NCBI RefSeq assembly: GCF_002286965.1
Contig: NZ_NSKD01000006.1
Span: 123,312 to 187,311, forward strand
Source: Halovibrio salipaludis
GTDB lineage: Bacteria > Pseudomonadota > Gammaproteobacteria > Pseudomonadales > Oleiphilaceae
Length of the DNA stretch: 64,000 nucleotides
Direction: 5' to 3'
The position numbers and the translations under genes were made by a program. Numbering within the stretch: position 1 is the stretch's first letter; each line of letters starts with the position of its first letter. The notes beneath the pieces were generated by a model. That model was given only the letters and a program-made list of their open reading frames with translations, was not told the DNA's origin and ran no database searches. Shown one piece after another: positions 12,810-22,235 of this stretch.

Positions 12810-13364
12810 TCAGTCTTGTTCCAGCGACAGGGTCCGGGGCCGCTTGACCCAACCGCCGCTGCCGTCACCGACAATTTCCCGCAGCTGGATGCGCGTTTCG
12901 GTTACCCGCTGCACGCGCCCATGGTTCTGCCCCATATAGTCACCGACTGCGACCCGGTGTATGCCCCCTTCGGGATCCTGGACCAGGGCGTAGAGCTGCC
13001 CTTCCTCGGACCGCTGCAGAGACCCCACCATTGCCAGATCACTCATTTCAAAGCGCTCCAGCGGCTCGGTCGGCCGATTCTCATCCGGCTTGATCTCGGA
13101 TTCCGGCTCATCATCATCGTCGTCCTCATCCTCCAGAACCACTTCAGCCGGCGGCTCAAAGGGGGACCGGCGATCGGAGGCCGAATAGGTGAACGCCTCG
13201 TAAGCCTTGAACTCCGGCAGGGGCTCTACTTTCCCCTGGGGTTCGTTACGGGCTTTCTTCATGAATTCGTCCAGATCCTGATAGCCCTGATCCCGCGAGC
13301 AGGCCACGAGCACCAGACTCAGGCCCGCGATCACCAGATATCGGGCGACTGCGGTTACTCTCAT
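12810..13364 (-). CDS. pilP: Type IV pilus assembly lipoprotein PilP
   Basis: PilP is an inner-membrane-anchored lipoprotein linking the PilMNO platform to the PilQ secretin. The first 22 residues form a lipoprotein signal ending LVLVAC, with Cys22 as the lipidation site. A linker that includes the acidic run EDEDDDDDEPESE leads to the C-terminal beta domain (about residues 105-184, LERFEMSDLAMVGSL onward) that contacts the PilQ N0 domain. The start overlaps the pilO stop by 4 bases. The acidic linker is unusually charged, as is common in halophiles. Confidence 0.94.
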   Translation of the reverse strand: MRVTAVARYLVIAGLSLVLVACSRDQGYQDLDEFMKKARNEPQGKVEPLPEFKAYEAFTYSASDRRSPFEPPAEVVLEDEDDDDDEPESEIKPDENRPTEPLERFEMSDLAMVGSLQRSEEGQLYALVQDPEGGIHRVAVGDYMGQNHGRVQRVTETRIQLREIVGDGSGGWVKRPRTLSLEQD

Positions 13365-13975
13365 TGTTCGCCTCCTGCCCGGTACCGGTACGTCTTGGCC
13401 ACCATCTGCATGCGCAGCTCGTCATTGCCGTCAGAGCGGCTGATCGAGAAGTCATGCAGGGTCACGATCCGCGGAAGCCCGGCGACGCTGCTCACGAATG
13501 TTGCCAGTTCGTGATAGGTACCCCGTACCCGGATGTTGATCGGCAGCTCCACGTAGAAGTCCTGCTCAACCTCGTCCTGGAGGGCGAACTCCTGCAGATC
13601 CAGACCGCTGCCCAGTGCGGTGTTCGTGATGTCCTCCAGAAGCCCGGGCACCTCGGTATCGCTGGGAAGCTGACGCACCAGGGCGCCGAAGGTCTCCTCC
13701 ATTTCCACCATCTGCTGGCGGTAACGGTCCAGGTTTGCCACGCGATAGGCCTTGCGCTCGTATTCCTGGCGCAGCTCCTGCTCCTGCTCGGCGGCGCGCT
13801 CCACCTCGGTGTACAGGTCCTTCACAAAGAACCAGTAGCCACCGCCGAGAACGAAACCGAAAACCAGGAGCAGGAACACAACCTTGACCGGCATCGGCCA
13901 GATGCCGGCATTGTTGAAGTCCAGCTCGCTGACATCAAAATTCTTTATGTTGTCGAACGTTTCCTGCCAGTTCAC
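13361..13975 (-). CDS. pilO: Type IV pilus assembly protein PilO
   Basis: PilO is a bitopic inner-membrane protein that pairs with PilN to form the alignment subcomplex of the pilus machine. A short cytoplasmic N-terminus is followed by one membrane helix (about residues 30-50, VKVVFLLLVFGFVLGGGYWFFV), a coiled coil rich in E, Q and R (about 55-90), and a C-terminal ferredoxin-like domain. Length (204) is typical. It overlaps pilN and pilP by 4 bases each, so the operon is translated as a tightly coupled unit. Confidence 0.94.
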   Translation of the reverse strand: MNWQETFDNIKNFDVSELDFNNAGIWPMPVKVVFLLLVFGFVLGGGYWFFVKDLYTEVERAAEQEQELRQEYERKAYRVANLDRYRQQMVEMEETFGALVRQLPSDTEVPGLLEDITNTALGSGLDLQEFALQDEVEQDFYVELPINIRVRGTYHELATFVSSVAGLPRIVTLHDFSISRSDGNDELRMQMVAKTYRYRAGGEQ

Positions 13976-14546
13976 TGTTCCTGCTCCGATTCCGCTTCGT
14001 CTTCATCCGGCACCACCTGCTGAACGCTCAGGTTGAACCGGCTGTAACCGGACCGCTGTTCATCCGCGGCGGAGACATTCGTCAGGTTGGGCTCGGCAAA
14101 CCAGTCCGAGCGCTCGAAGTTGCGCATCAGACTCGAGATCCGGCTGTTGGACTCGGCCATGCCAACGATGGAGACCTGGTCGCCACTCTTTTCCAGCTGA
14201 GTGTAGAACAGACCGTCCGGAAGCGTCTGAACCATCTCATCGAAGGCTCGCACGATCACCGGGCGCTGCCCCTGGAGATCCTGGATCACCTGCATGCGCG
14301 ACAGCAGCTCCTCGCGGCGCTCCTTGAGGTCCTCGATCTCGGCGATCTGCTCCTCGAGGTCCTTCATGGCATTCTCAATGTAGCTGTTGCGGGATTCCTG
14401 ATGATCGATCAGGCCCTGCACATGGCTCTGCCACAGGAACACCAGGCCGGCGCCGACAATCAGGGCACCGGCAAGCATGACCAGAAACTGGCGCTGTTTC
14501 TCGGCGCGGAGTTCTTCACGCCAGGGTCTGAGGTTGATACGGGCCA

Positions 14547-14547
<1 letters not shown>
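13972..14547 (-). CDS. pilN: Type IV pilus assembly protein PilN
   Basis: PilN connects cytoplasmic PilM to periplasmic PilO and PilP. The protein begins MARINLRPWREE, matching the conserved N-terminal INLLPWRE motif that docks in PilM (here INLRPWRE). A membrane helix (about residues 22-40) is followed by a coiled coil (about 50-85) and a ferredoxin-like domain. Its start overlaps the pilM stop by one base. The C-terminal tail is very acidic (DEDEAESEQEQ). Confidence 0.95.
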
Positions 14548-15692
<1,145 letters not shown>

Positions 15693-15762
15693 TTACCGCT
15701 TCCGGTGCCTCCTGAAGCAATTTATGAAATGATAGACGCATAGTCCAAAATTGTCAGAGAAA

Positions 15763-18255
15763 ATGTCCCGCACACTCCGTTACATCCGTATTCTCAGCTG
15801 GCTCTTTCTTGCCGGTGGCGCTGGTGCCGCCATGGTACTGGCCGCCTTCTACCTGTACCTCCAGCCTGGCCTGCCGTCGGTGGACCAGCTGCGGGACGTG
15901 AACTTCCAGACACCCCTGAAAGTGTATACACGTGACAGCAAACTGATAGCCGAATTCGGCGAAATGAGAAGAACGCCACGGGATCTGGAGGCTGTGCCAG
16001 CGCACCAGGTCCAGGCATTCCTGGCCGCCGAGGACAGCCGCTTCCATGAGCACCATGGCGTTGATCTGCGGGGACTTATCCGCGCCGCCTGGGAGCTTGC
16101 CCTCACCGGCTCGATCCAGTCCGGCGGCAGCACCATCACCATGCAGGTTGCAAAAAATTTCTTTCTGTCACGAGATCAAACGTTTCTGCGCAAGTTCAAC
16201 GAGATCCTGCTGGCCCTGCAGATCGAACGCGAGCTTTCCAAGGACGAGATTCTGGAGCTCTATCTGAACAAGATCTACCTTGGGAACCGCTCCTACGGCA
16301 TTGAAGCGGCGGCGCAGGTCTACTACGGCAAACCCGTGACCGATCTCAACCTCGCCGAAATGGCCATGATCGCCGGGCTGCCCAAGGCGCCATCCACCGC
16401 GAACCCCCTGGCCGACCCGGAGCGGGCCCTTGCACGGCGGGACTGGATCCTCTCGCGCATGGCCTCACTGGGTTACATCAGCGGCGATGAATACCGCCAG
16501 GCAACCAGCAAAGGCGTCAACGCCCGCTACCATGGCCCCGAGCTCGCCCTGAACGCGCCCTATGTGGCCGAAATGGCCCGCCAGCAAGCCCTGCGCCAGT
16601 TCGGCCAGCAGATCTACAGTGAAGGCTTCGAGATCCACACCAGCGTGCACAGCGAAAAGCAGGAGGCCGCCACCCGCGCACTCCGCCAGGGCCTAGAAGC
16701 CTATGACCGCCGGCACGGCTATCGCGGCCCAATCGACCAGTGGGCGCCGGAAATGCTCAATGACCGTGACGCACTGAGCAAGCGCCTGGAGGACCTGCCC
16801 CGGGTGAACGATCTGGTCCCCGCCGCCATCGTGGCACTGGACGACAACACCGCCACCGCCGTGACAGCCCTGCACGACAGGATCACCATCCCGATGCGCC
16901 ACATGCGCTGGGCACGGGAGTACATCAATGAGAACCGCACCGGGCCGGAACCGGAGTCACCACAGGATGTGGTCGCCAAAGGGGATGTCGTCTATGTCCG
17001 GATTCCCGTGCAGGATGTCCTTGGCCCCGAGCGGGAGCGGGATACACTGACCGCCGAGTTGATGCAGATCCCCGAGATACAGGGGGCCATCGTATCCATG
17101 TCTCCTGACAACGGGCGCATTGAGGCACTGAGCGGCGGCTACAGCTTCAGCATGAGCTCCTACAACCGGGCCACGCAGGCCTACCGGCAGCCCGGCTCCG
17201 CCTTCAAGCCCCTGATCTTCCTTGCGGCCCTGGAGCATGGCGCCACGGCTGCCACCACCATCAATGACGCCCCCATCGTCTTTGATGACGAGGACCTGGA
17301 AACCGCCTGGCGCCCGGAAAACGTCGGTGGCCAGTTCCGGGGGCCGACCACCCTGCGCCAGGCGCTGTACCAGAGCCGTAACCTGGTCGCCATCCGGCTG
17401 CTGCGCCAGACCGGTATCCGGCGCACATTGAACTACATCGACAGCCTTGGACTGGATACCAGCCGGTTGCCGGATGATCTGTCACTGGCGCTGGGCAGCG
17501 GCCCCATGACCCCGATGGAAATGACGCGCGCCTACGCCATGATCGCCAATGGCGGCTACGAAGTGACCCCCTGGGTGATTGAACGCATCGTGGGCCCAGA
17601 GGGCAAAGTACGCCGCGAAGCGCCGGAAACCCACCGGTGTAACGACTGCAGCGAGGACCAAGCGGTTCTGGATGCGGCCCTCCCCGACCTCAACAGGAAT
17701 AACGGTAACAATGGGAATACCGATCCAATCCGGCCTGTTCACACCATGGAACGGGTTGCCGATGAAGAAGCGATCTACATCCTCCAGTCCATGATGCGTG
17801 ACGTGATCCAGAGAGGCACCGGCCGCGCTGCCCGTTCACTCGGGCGTGAGGATCTGGCGGGCAAGACAGGGACGACGAACGACCAGCTCGACACCTGGTT
17901 CATGGGCTTCAATACGGGTATCGCGACCGGCACCTGGGTGGGTTTTGATCAGCCCCGTTCGCTGGGCCGGCGCGAGTTCGGCAGCGTGACGGCGCTGCCC
18001 ATATGGAAGGACTATATGGAAGTGGCGCTTCGGGGCATGCCCGGGAAACTCATGGAGCGTCCTGCCGGCATCGTCTCACGCCGCATTGACCCGGATACCG
18101 GCGAGACCGCCACTACGGACAACCCCGACGCCAGGTTCGAGATCTTCCGGTCACGCTACGCGCCGGAGGCGGCATCCTCCGGTGAGCCGGGAAGCCGGGA
18201 TGACAGCGAAGGCGGAGAGGACGGAGAATCCACCCCGGCACAGCAGCTGTTCTGA
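15763..18255 (+). CDS. mrcA: Penicillin-binding protein 1A (bifunctional transglycosylase/transpeptidase)
   Basis: Class A PBP1A polymerises and cross-links peptidoglycan at the inner-membrane surface. After an N-terminal membrane anchor (about residues 8-32) the GT51 domain has the catalytic-Glu motif EDSRFHEHHGVD and the GGSTITMQVAKN and KIYLGNRSYGIEAAAQ motifs. An OB-like insert (about 300-410) precedes the transpeptidase domain with the SxxK serine in PGSAFKP, the second motif SRN and the KTGTTND box. A CNDC pair lies in the late insert. The tail after the KTG domain is acidic. ATG 15763 gives 830 residues; a TTG 12 bases upstream is possible, and neither has a clear Shine-Dalgarno. The symbol ponA is used for this gene in Pseudomonas. 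Confidence 0.95.
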   Translation: MSRTLRYIRILSWLFLAGGAGAAMVLAAFYLYLQPGLPSVDQLRDVNFQTPLKVYTRDSKLIAEFGEMRRTPRDLEAVPAHQVQAFLAAEDSRFHEHHGVDLRGLIRAAWELALTGSIQSGGSTITMQVAKNFFLSRDQTFLRKFNEILLALQIERELSKDEILELYLNKIYLGNRSYGIEAAAQVYYGKPVTDLNLAEMAMIAGLPKAPSTANPLADPERALARRDWILSRMASLGYISGDEYRQATSKGVNARYHGPELALNAPYVAEMARQQALRQFGQQIYSEGFEIHTSVHSEKQEAATRALRQGLEAYDRRHGYRGPIDQWAPEMLNDRDALSKRLEDLPRVNDLVPAAIVALDDNTATAVTALHDRITIPMRHMRWAREYINENRTGPEPESPQDVVAKGDVVYVRIPVQDVLGPERERDTLTAELMQIPEIQGAIVSMSPDNGRIEALSGGYSFSMSSYNRATQAYRQPGSAFKPLIFLAALEHGATAATTINDAPIVFDDEDLETAWRPENVGGQFRGPTTLRQALYQSRNLVAIRLLRQTGIRRTLNYIDSLGLDTSRLPDDLSLALGSGPMTPMEMTRAYAMIANGGYEVTPWVIERIVGPEGKVRREAPETHRCNDCSEDQAVLDAALPDLNRNNGNNGNTDPIRPVHTMERVADEEAIYILQSMMRDVIQRGTGRAARSLGREDLAGKTGTTNDQLDTWFMGFNTGIATGTWVGFDQPRSLGRREFGSVTALPIWKDYMEVALRGMPGKLMERPAGIVSRRIDPDTGETATTDNPDARFEIFRSRYAPEAASSGEPGSRDDSEGGEDGESTPAQQLF

Positions 18256-18296
18256 CCCAGCCTGTGCTCCAGCGGAGCCGACCCTCACAGAAACAG

Positions 18297-18328
18297 AAAA
18301 GCCCCGGCCATCACTGACCGGGGCTTTT
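18297..18328. terminator. Bidirectional intrinsic terminator between mrcA and maeB
   Basis: A GC stem (GCCCCGG paired with CCGGGGC) with a 10-base loop is flanked by AAAA on the left and TTTT on the right, so it can terminate both the plus-strand mrcA transcript and the minus-strand maeB transcript, which converge here. Confidence 0.87.
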
Positions 18329-18358
18329 CATCCTTGCCCTCATGCGGGCATCAGAAGC

Positions 18359-19624
18359 TCAGATGATGTCTTCCATGGACTTGAGCGGGTAATGATCCGG
18401 ATACTTTTTGCCGGCCACGCCGCTGTCCACCGCAGCCCTGGCCACTGCTGCCGGAACAAACTCCAGCAGGCGCGGATCCATCGGCTTGGGAATGATGTAT
18501 TCCCGGCCGAACTGGAATCCACCCACGCCGTACGCCTGGGCGATGCTGGATGGAACGGATTCCTTGGCCAGCTCGCGGATAGCGTGAACCGCCGCGACCT
18601 TCATCTCCTCATTGATCTCACTGGCACGAACATCCAGTGCGCCACGGAAGATGAACGGGAAACCCAGCACATTGTTCACCTGGTTCGGGTAATCGGAACG
18701 GCCTGTCGCCATGATGATGTCATCACGGGTCTCCAGCGCCAGCTCCGGCTTGATTTCCGGGTCCGGGTTGGAACAGGCGAACACGATCGGGTTCGGTGCC
18801 ATGGACTTGAGCATCTCAGGCGTCAGCAGGTCCGGTCCCGAGAGACCAACGAATACGTCGGCCCCTTCCAGGGCGTCCGCCGGAGTGCGGCGATCAGTCT
18901 CAACCGCAAACATGGCTTTGTACTGGTTGAGATCCTCACGACCGGAGTGCACCACACCCTTGCTGTCGAGCAGCATGATGTTCTCCGGGCGGGCCCCACA
19001 GCTGATCAGGATCTTCATGCAGGCAACGGCCGCCGCGCCGGCGCCCATGCAGACAATGCGCGCCTCTTCCAGCGTCTTGCCCTGGAGCTCCAGCGCGTTG
19101 AGCATGCCGGCAGCGGTCACAATGGCCGTACCGTGCTGGTCATCGTGGAAGATCGGCACGTTGCACTGGTCAATCAGCGCGCGCTCAATCTCGAAGCATT
19201 CCGGCGCCTTGATGTCCTCAAGGTTGATACCGCCGAAAGTATCCGCAATACGCGCCACCGTCTCGATGAACGCCTGCGGGCTCTCGGAGTTTACCTCGAT
19301 GTCGAACACATCAATGCCGGCGAACCGCTTGAACAGCACCCCCTTACCTTCCATGACCGGCTTGCTCGGCAGCGCGCCGAGGTTGCCCAGGCCAAGAATG
19401 GCACTGCCATCGGAGATGACGGCCACCAGGTTGCCCTTGGTGGTGTAGAGGTAGGCGTTCTCGTGATCCTTCGCAATCTCACGCACCGGCTCCGCCACGC
19501 CCGGGCTGTACGCCAGGGACAGGTCCCGCGAGGTCTGGGTCGGTTTGGTGATTTCCACGCTGATCTTGCCGGGACGCGGCTTGGCGTGGTAATCGAGCGC
19601 TGCTTGCTTCATATCTTCAGACAT
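18359..19624 (-). CDS. maeB: Malic enzyme, short form (maeB-like)
   Basis: Malic enzyme oxidatively decarboxylates malate to pyruvate, supplying NAD(P)H. The 421-residue protein has the malic N-terminal domain (SLAYSPGVAEPVREI, GNLVAVISDGSAILGLGN, the metal-binding DDQHGTA) and the NAD-binding domain (VCMGAGAAAVACMKIL). It lacks the phosphotransacetylase-like C-terminal half of E. coli MaeB, like the roughly 420-residue homologue found at this position in Pseudomonas. ATG 19624 is preceded by GGAAG 8 bases upstream. It follows rpmE by 41 bp on the same strand and is probably co-transcribed. Cofactor preference cannot be told from the sequence. Confidence 0.92.
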   Translation of the reverse strand: MSEDMKQAALDYHAKPRPGKISVEITKPTQTSRDLSLAYSPGVAEPVREIAKDHENAYLYTTKGNLVAVISDGSAILGLGNLGALPSKPVMEGKGVLFKRFAGIDVFDIEVNSESPQAFIETVARIADTFGGINLEDIKAPECFEIERALIDQCNVPIFHDDQHGTAIVTAAGMLNALELQGKTLEEARIVCMGAGAAAVACMKILISCGARPENIMLLDSKGVVHSGREDLNQYKAMFAVETDRRTPADALEGADVFVGLSGPDLLTPEMLKSMAPNPIVFACSNPDPEIKPELALETRDDIIMATGRSDYPNQVNNVLGFPFIFRGALDVRASEINEEMKVAAVHAIRELAKESVPSSIAQAYGVGGFQFGREYIIPKPMDPRLLEFVPAAVARAAVDSGVAGKKYPDHYPLKSMEDII

Positions 19625-19665
19625 TGCCAATCTTCCGTTTCTGGATGGAGAGAAGTCCTGTCGAG

Positions 19666-19887
19666 TCAGCTGTTGCCGCCACCGATCTTGCCGCGGAAAC
19701 GACGGTTGAACTTGTCGATACGGCCGCCGGTATCCATGACTTTCTGCTTACCGGTATAGAAGGGGTGACAGGCGGAGCAGACATCAACATGGATGTCCTT
19801 GCCCACAGTGGAACGGGTGTGAATGACGTTGCCGCAGCTGCACGTCGCCTTCATTTCCTTGTATTCAGGCTGGATATCGTGATTCAT
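19666..19887 (-). CDS. rpmE: 50S ribosomal protein L31
   Basis: L31 is a small 50S protein bridging the central protuberance to the 30S head. The 73-residue protein keeps the zinc-binding cysteines of the C+ form: CSC at 16-18 and CSAC at 37-40. Such L31 is usually replaced by a zinc-free paralogue under zinc starvation, but no paralogue is in this window. The ATG at 19887 begins MNHDIQPEY, close to the usual MKxxIHPxY start. It is divergent from priA. Confidence 0.96.
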   Translation of the reverse strand: MNHDIQPEYKEMKATCSCGNVIHTRSTVGKDIHVDVCSACHPFYTGKQKVMDTGGRIDKFNRRFRGKIGGGNS

Positions 19888-20007
19888 GGTTGACCTCTCT
19901 AGCAGGCAATGCCGCCACCCGGGCCATCCGCCGGGCACCGCATTTGAAACATTTGGGATTCCGGTGCAGACTCTCGGCCGGCACCTCGGCCACTGTGTAA
20001 GCGGCGC

Positions 20008-20035
20008 ATCATAGCAGATTCAGCACCCAGCGCAA
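20008..20035 (-). promoter_or_regulatory. Candidate sigma-70 promoter for rpmE
   Basis: On the minus strand, TTGCGC (-35) is followed by a 16-bp spacer and TATGAT (-10), with an extended TGC just before the -10. The predicted start, near 20001, would leave a leader of about 114 bases before rpmE. The -35 box overlaps the priA ribosome-binding site on the other strand. Confidence 0.6.
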
Positions 20036-20045
20036 GGAGACCCCG

Positions 20046-22229
20046 TTGGCGACATCGGCACGCATTGCCCTCCCCCGTGCGGTCCGTCAGCTGTTCGACT
20101 ACCGTATTCCCGAGGGCATGACGCTGACCCCCGGCCAGCGCGTGCGCGTGCCACTGGGAAAGCAGCATACGCTGGGCCTGGTCATGGAACTGGACCCGCC
20201 GGACCCACCGGACATGACGCTCAAACCGGTAGAGACCGCCCTGGAGGACTGGCCGGTGCTGCCGGATGACACCCGCGAGCTTCTGCTCTGGGCCGCCCGA
20301 TACTACCAGCATCCGCCGGGAGAGTGCGTGTTTGCGGCACTGCCCCCGGCCCTCCGCCGGGGCGCACCGGCCAGCCTGCCCAGACCCACCGTCTGGCTGG
20401 CTACTGATGCGGATATCTCGAGCCTGCCAGCCCAGGCCCGACGCCAGCGTGAACTGCTGGACTGGCTCAACCAGCACCCGGGCCAGCCGCTGACCTCCAT
20501 CAAGGCGGCCGGCTTCACCCGGGAAGTACTGAAGAACCTCGAGAAACGCGGTCTTGCCGAGGAACGCACTGCCAGCGGGGAAGCCTGCACCTGGCCGGAT
20601 GCTCCCTCCATCGAACTCAACGGGGATCAGGCCACGGTACTGGACAACCTGAACGCGCCCGGGGAGGGCTTTGCCAGCCACCTGGTCTTCGGTATCACCG
20701 GCAGTGGCAAGACCGAACTCTACATTGAGTTCATCAAGCAACGTATCGCCGCCGCGCGGGATCCGGACCGGGCCCAGGTGCTGGTCCTGGTGCCCGAGAT
20801 CAGCCTGACTCCGCAGACACTGGCCCGGTTCGAGACCCATTTCGGCGCCCGTATCGCCGTCTGGCACTCGGCGCTCAACGCCAGCGAGCGCCTGTCCACC
20901 TGGACGCGCGTGCGCGAGGGCGAGCCGCTGATCCTGATCGGCACCCGCTCGGCCGTTCTTCTGCCCTACGCCAGCCTGGTCACCATTGTGGTCGACGAGG
21001 AGCACGACGGCTCCTACAAGCAGATGGAAGGCTTCCGCTACTCCGCCCGGGATCTGGCCATCTACCGGGCCTGGCAGAGCGGATGCCCGGTCATCCTGGG
21101 CTCCGCCACACCGTCGCTGGAGTCCTGGCACAACGCGCGAAAACAACGCTACCACCTGCACCGCCTTGAACGCCGTGCGGGCAACGCCACACTGCCCCGC
21201 ACCGACCTGGTGGATGTACGCAGCCGCCCGCTCAGCGGAGGGCTCTCACCTCCGCTACTGGAAGCCATCGACCAGACCCTGGAAGCCGGCGACCAGGCGC
21301 TGCTGTTCATCAACCGCCGGGGATTCTCCCCCGTGGTGATGTGCTTCGAGTGCGGAGCTCCCATTGAATGCCCGCATTGCGATGCCCGACTCACCTACCA
21401 CCGCTACGACAACTGCCTGCGCTGTCATCACTGCGGGCACCAGCAGGCTGTGCCCCGAACCTGTCCGGAATGTGGCAAGGAAGGGTTGAACGCGGTGGGA
21501 CAGGGAACGGAAAAGACCGAATCCGTGCTTGCGGAACGCTTCCCGGAAACCCCCGTCATCCGTATCGATCGCGATAGCACCCGGCGTCGTGGACGACTGG
21601 ACGAACTGCTGGCGCCGGTCCGCAGGGGCGATCCCTGCATCCTGGTGGGTACCCAGATGCTGGCCAAGGGCCATGACTTTCCCGGCGTGACCCTGGCGGG
21701 CATCCTGGATGCGGACGGCGGCCTGTTCAGCAGCGACTTCCGGGGCCCCGAACACCTTGCCCAGCTGGTCATCCAGGTCTCGGGGCGTGCCGGACGTGGT
21801 GAACGCGGCGGCCGCGTGCTCATCCAGACCTGCCAGTCGGGCCACCCCCTGCTCACCCAGCTCTGCACCGGGGACTACCCCAGCGTCGCGGACACCCTTC
21901 TCAAGGAACGGGAGCAGGCAGGCCTGCCGCCGGCAAGCTTCATGACGGCCCTGCGGGCGGAAGCCCCGACCATGGCGGACAGCCTGGCCCTGCTGGACGA
22001 TCTTGCCCGCCGCGCCGAAGCCAGCCCGGCGCCGGTCGCCGTGCTCGGCCCCTTCCCGGCGATCATCGCCCGCAAGGCCAACCGACACCGGGCCCAGATC
22101 CTGTTCCAGAGCCAGGACCGTCCGGCCCTGCACCGCCTGACCAACCAGCTCTGCCGTTACCTGGAACAGAACCGGCCTTCCGGCGGCGTGCGCTGGGCCG
22201 TGGACGTTGACCCACAGAGCCTGGACTAG
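20046..22229 (+). CDS. priA: Primosomal replication restart helicase PriA
   Basis: PriA recognises stalled forks and reloads the replicative helicase. The 727-residue protein has the N-terminal 3'-end-binding domain (ARIALPRAVRQLFDYRIP), Walker A GITGSGKTEL, the DEEH box VDEEHDGSYKQ, GSATPSLE, and the zinc-binding cysteine array (CFECGAPIECPHC and CLRCHHCGHQ...CPEC). The start is a TTG with an excellent AAGGAG 6 bases upstream, and no in-frame ATG fits the domain boundary. The 3' end stops 6 bp from the convergent phytase gene. In the reference order argS comes next; here about 8 kb of other genes intervene. Confidence 0.96.
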   Translation: MATSARIALPRAVRQLFDYRIPEGMTLTPGQRVRVPLGKQHTLGLVMELDPPDPPDMTLKPVETALEDWPVLPDDTRELLLWAARYYQHPPGECVFAALPPALRRGAPASLPRPTVWLATDADISSLPAQARRQRELLDWLNQHPGQPLTSIKAAGFTREVLKNLEKRGLAEERTASGEACTWPDAPSIELNGDQATVLDNLNAPGEGFASHLVFGITGSGKTELYIEFIKQRIAAARDPDRAQVLVLVPEISLTPQTLARFETHFGARIAVWHSALNASERLSTWTRVREGEPLILIGTRSAVLLPYASLVTIVVDEEHDGSYKQMEGFRYSARDLAIYRAWQSGCPVILGSATPSLESWHNARKQRYHLHRLERRAGNATLPRTDLVDVRSRPLSGGLSPPLLEAIDQTLEAGDQALLFINRRGFSPVVMCFECGAPIECPHCDARLTYHRYDNCLRCHHCGHQQAVPRTCPECGKEGLNAVGQGTEKTESVLAERFPETPVIRIDRDSTRRRGRLDELLAPVRRGDPCILVGTQMLAKGHDFPGVTLAGILDADGGLFSSDFRGPEHLAQLVIQVSGRAGRGERGGRVLIQTCQSGHPLLTQLCTGDYPSVADTLLKEREQAGLPPASFMTALRAEAPTMADSLALLDDLARRAEASPAPVAVLGPFPAIIARKANRHRAQILFQSQDRPALHRLTNQLCRYLEQNRPSGGVRWAVDVDPQSLD

Positions 22230-22235
22230 CCCCGG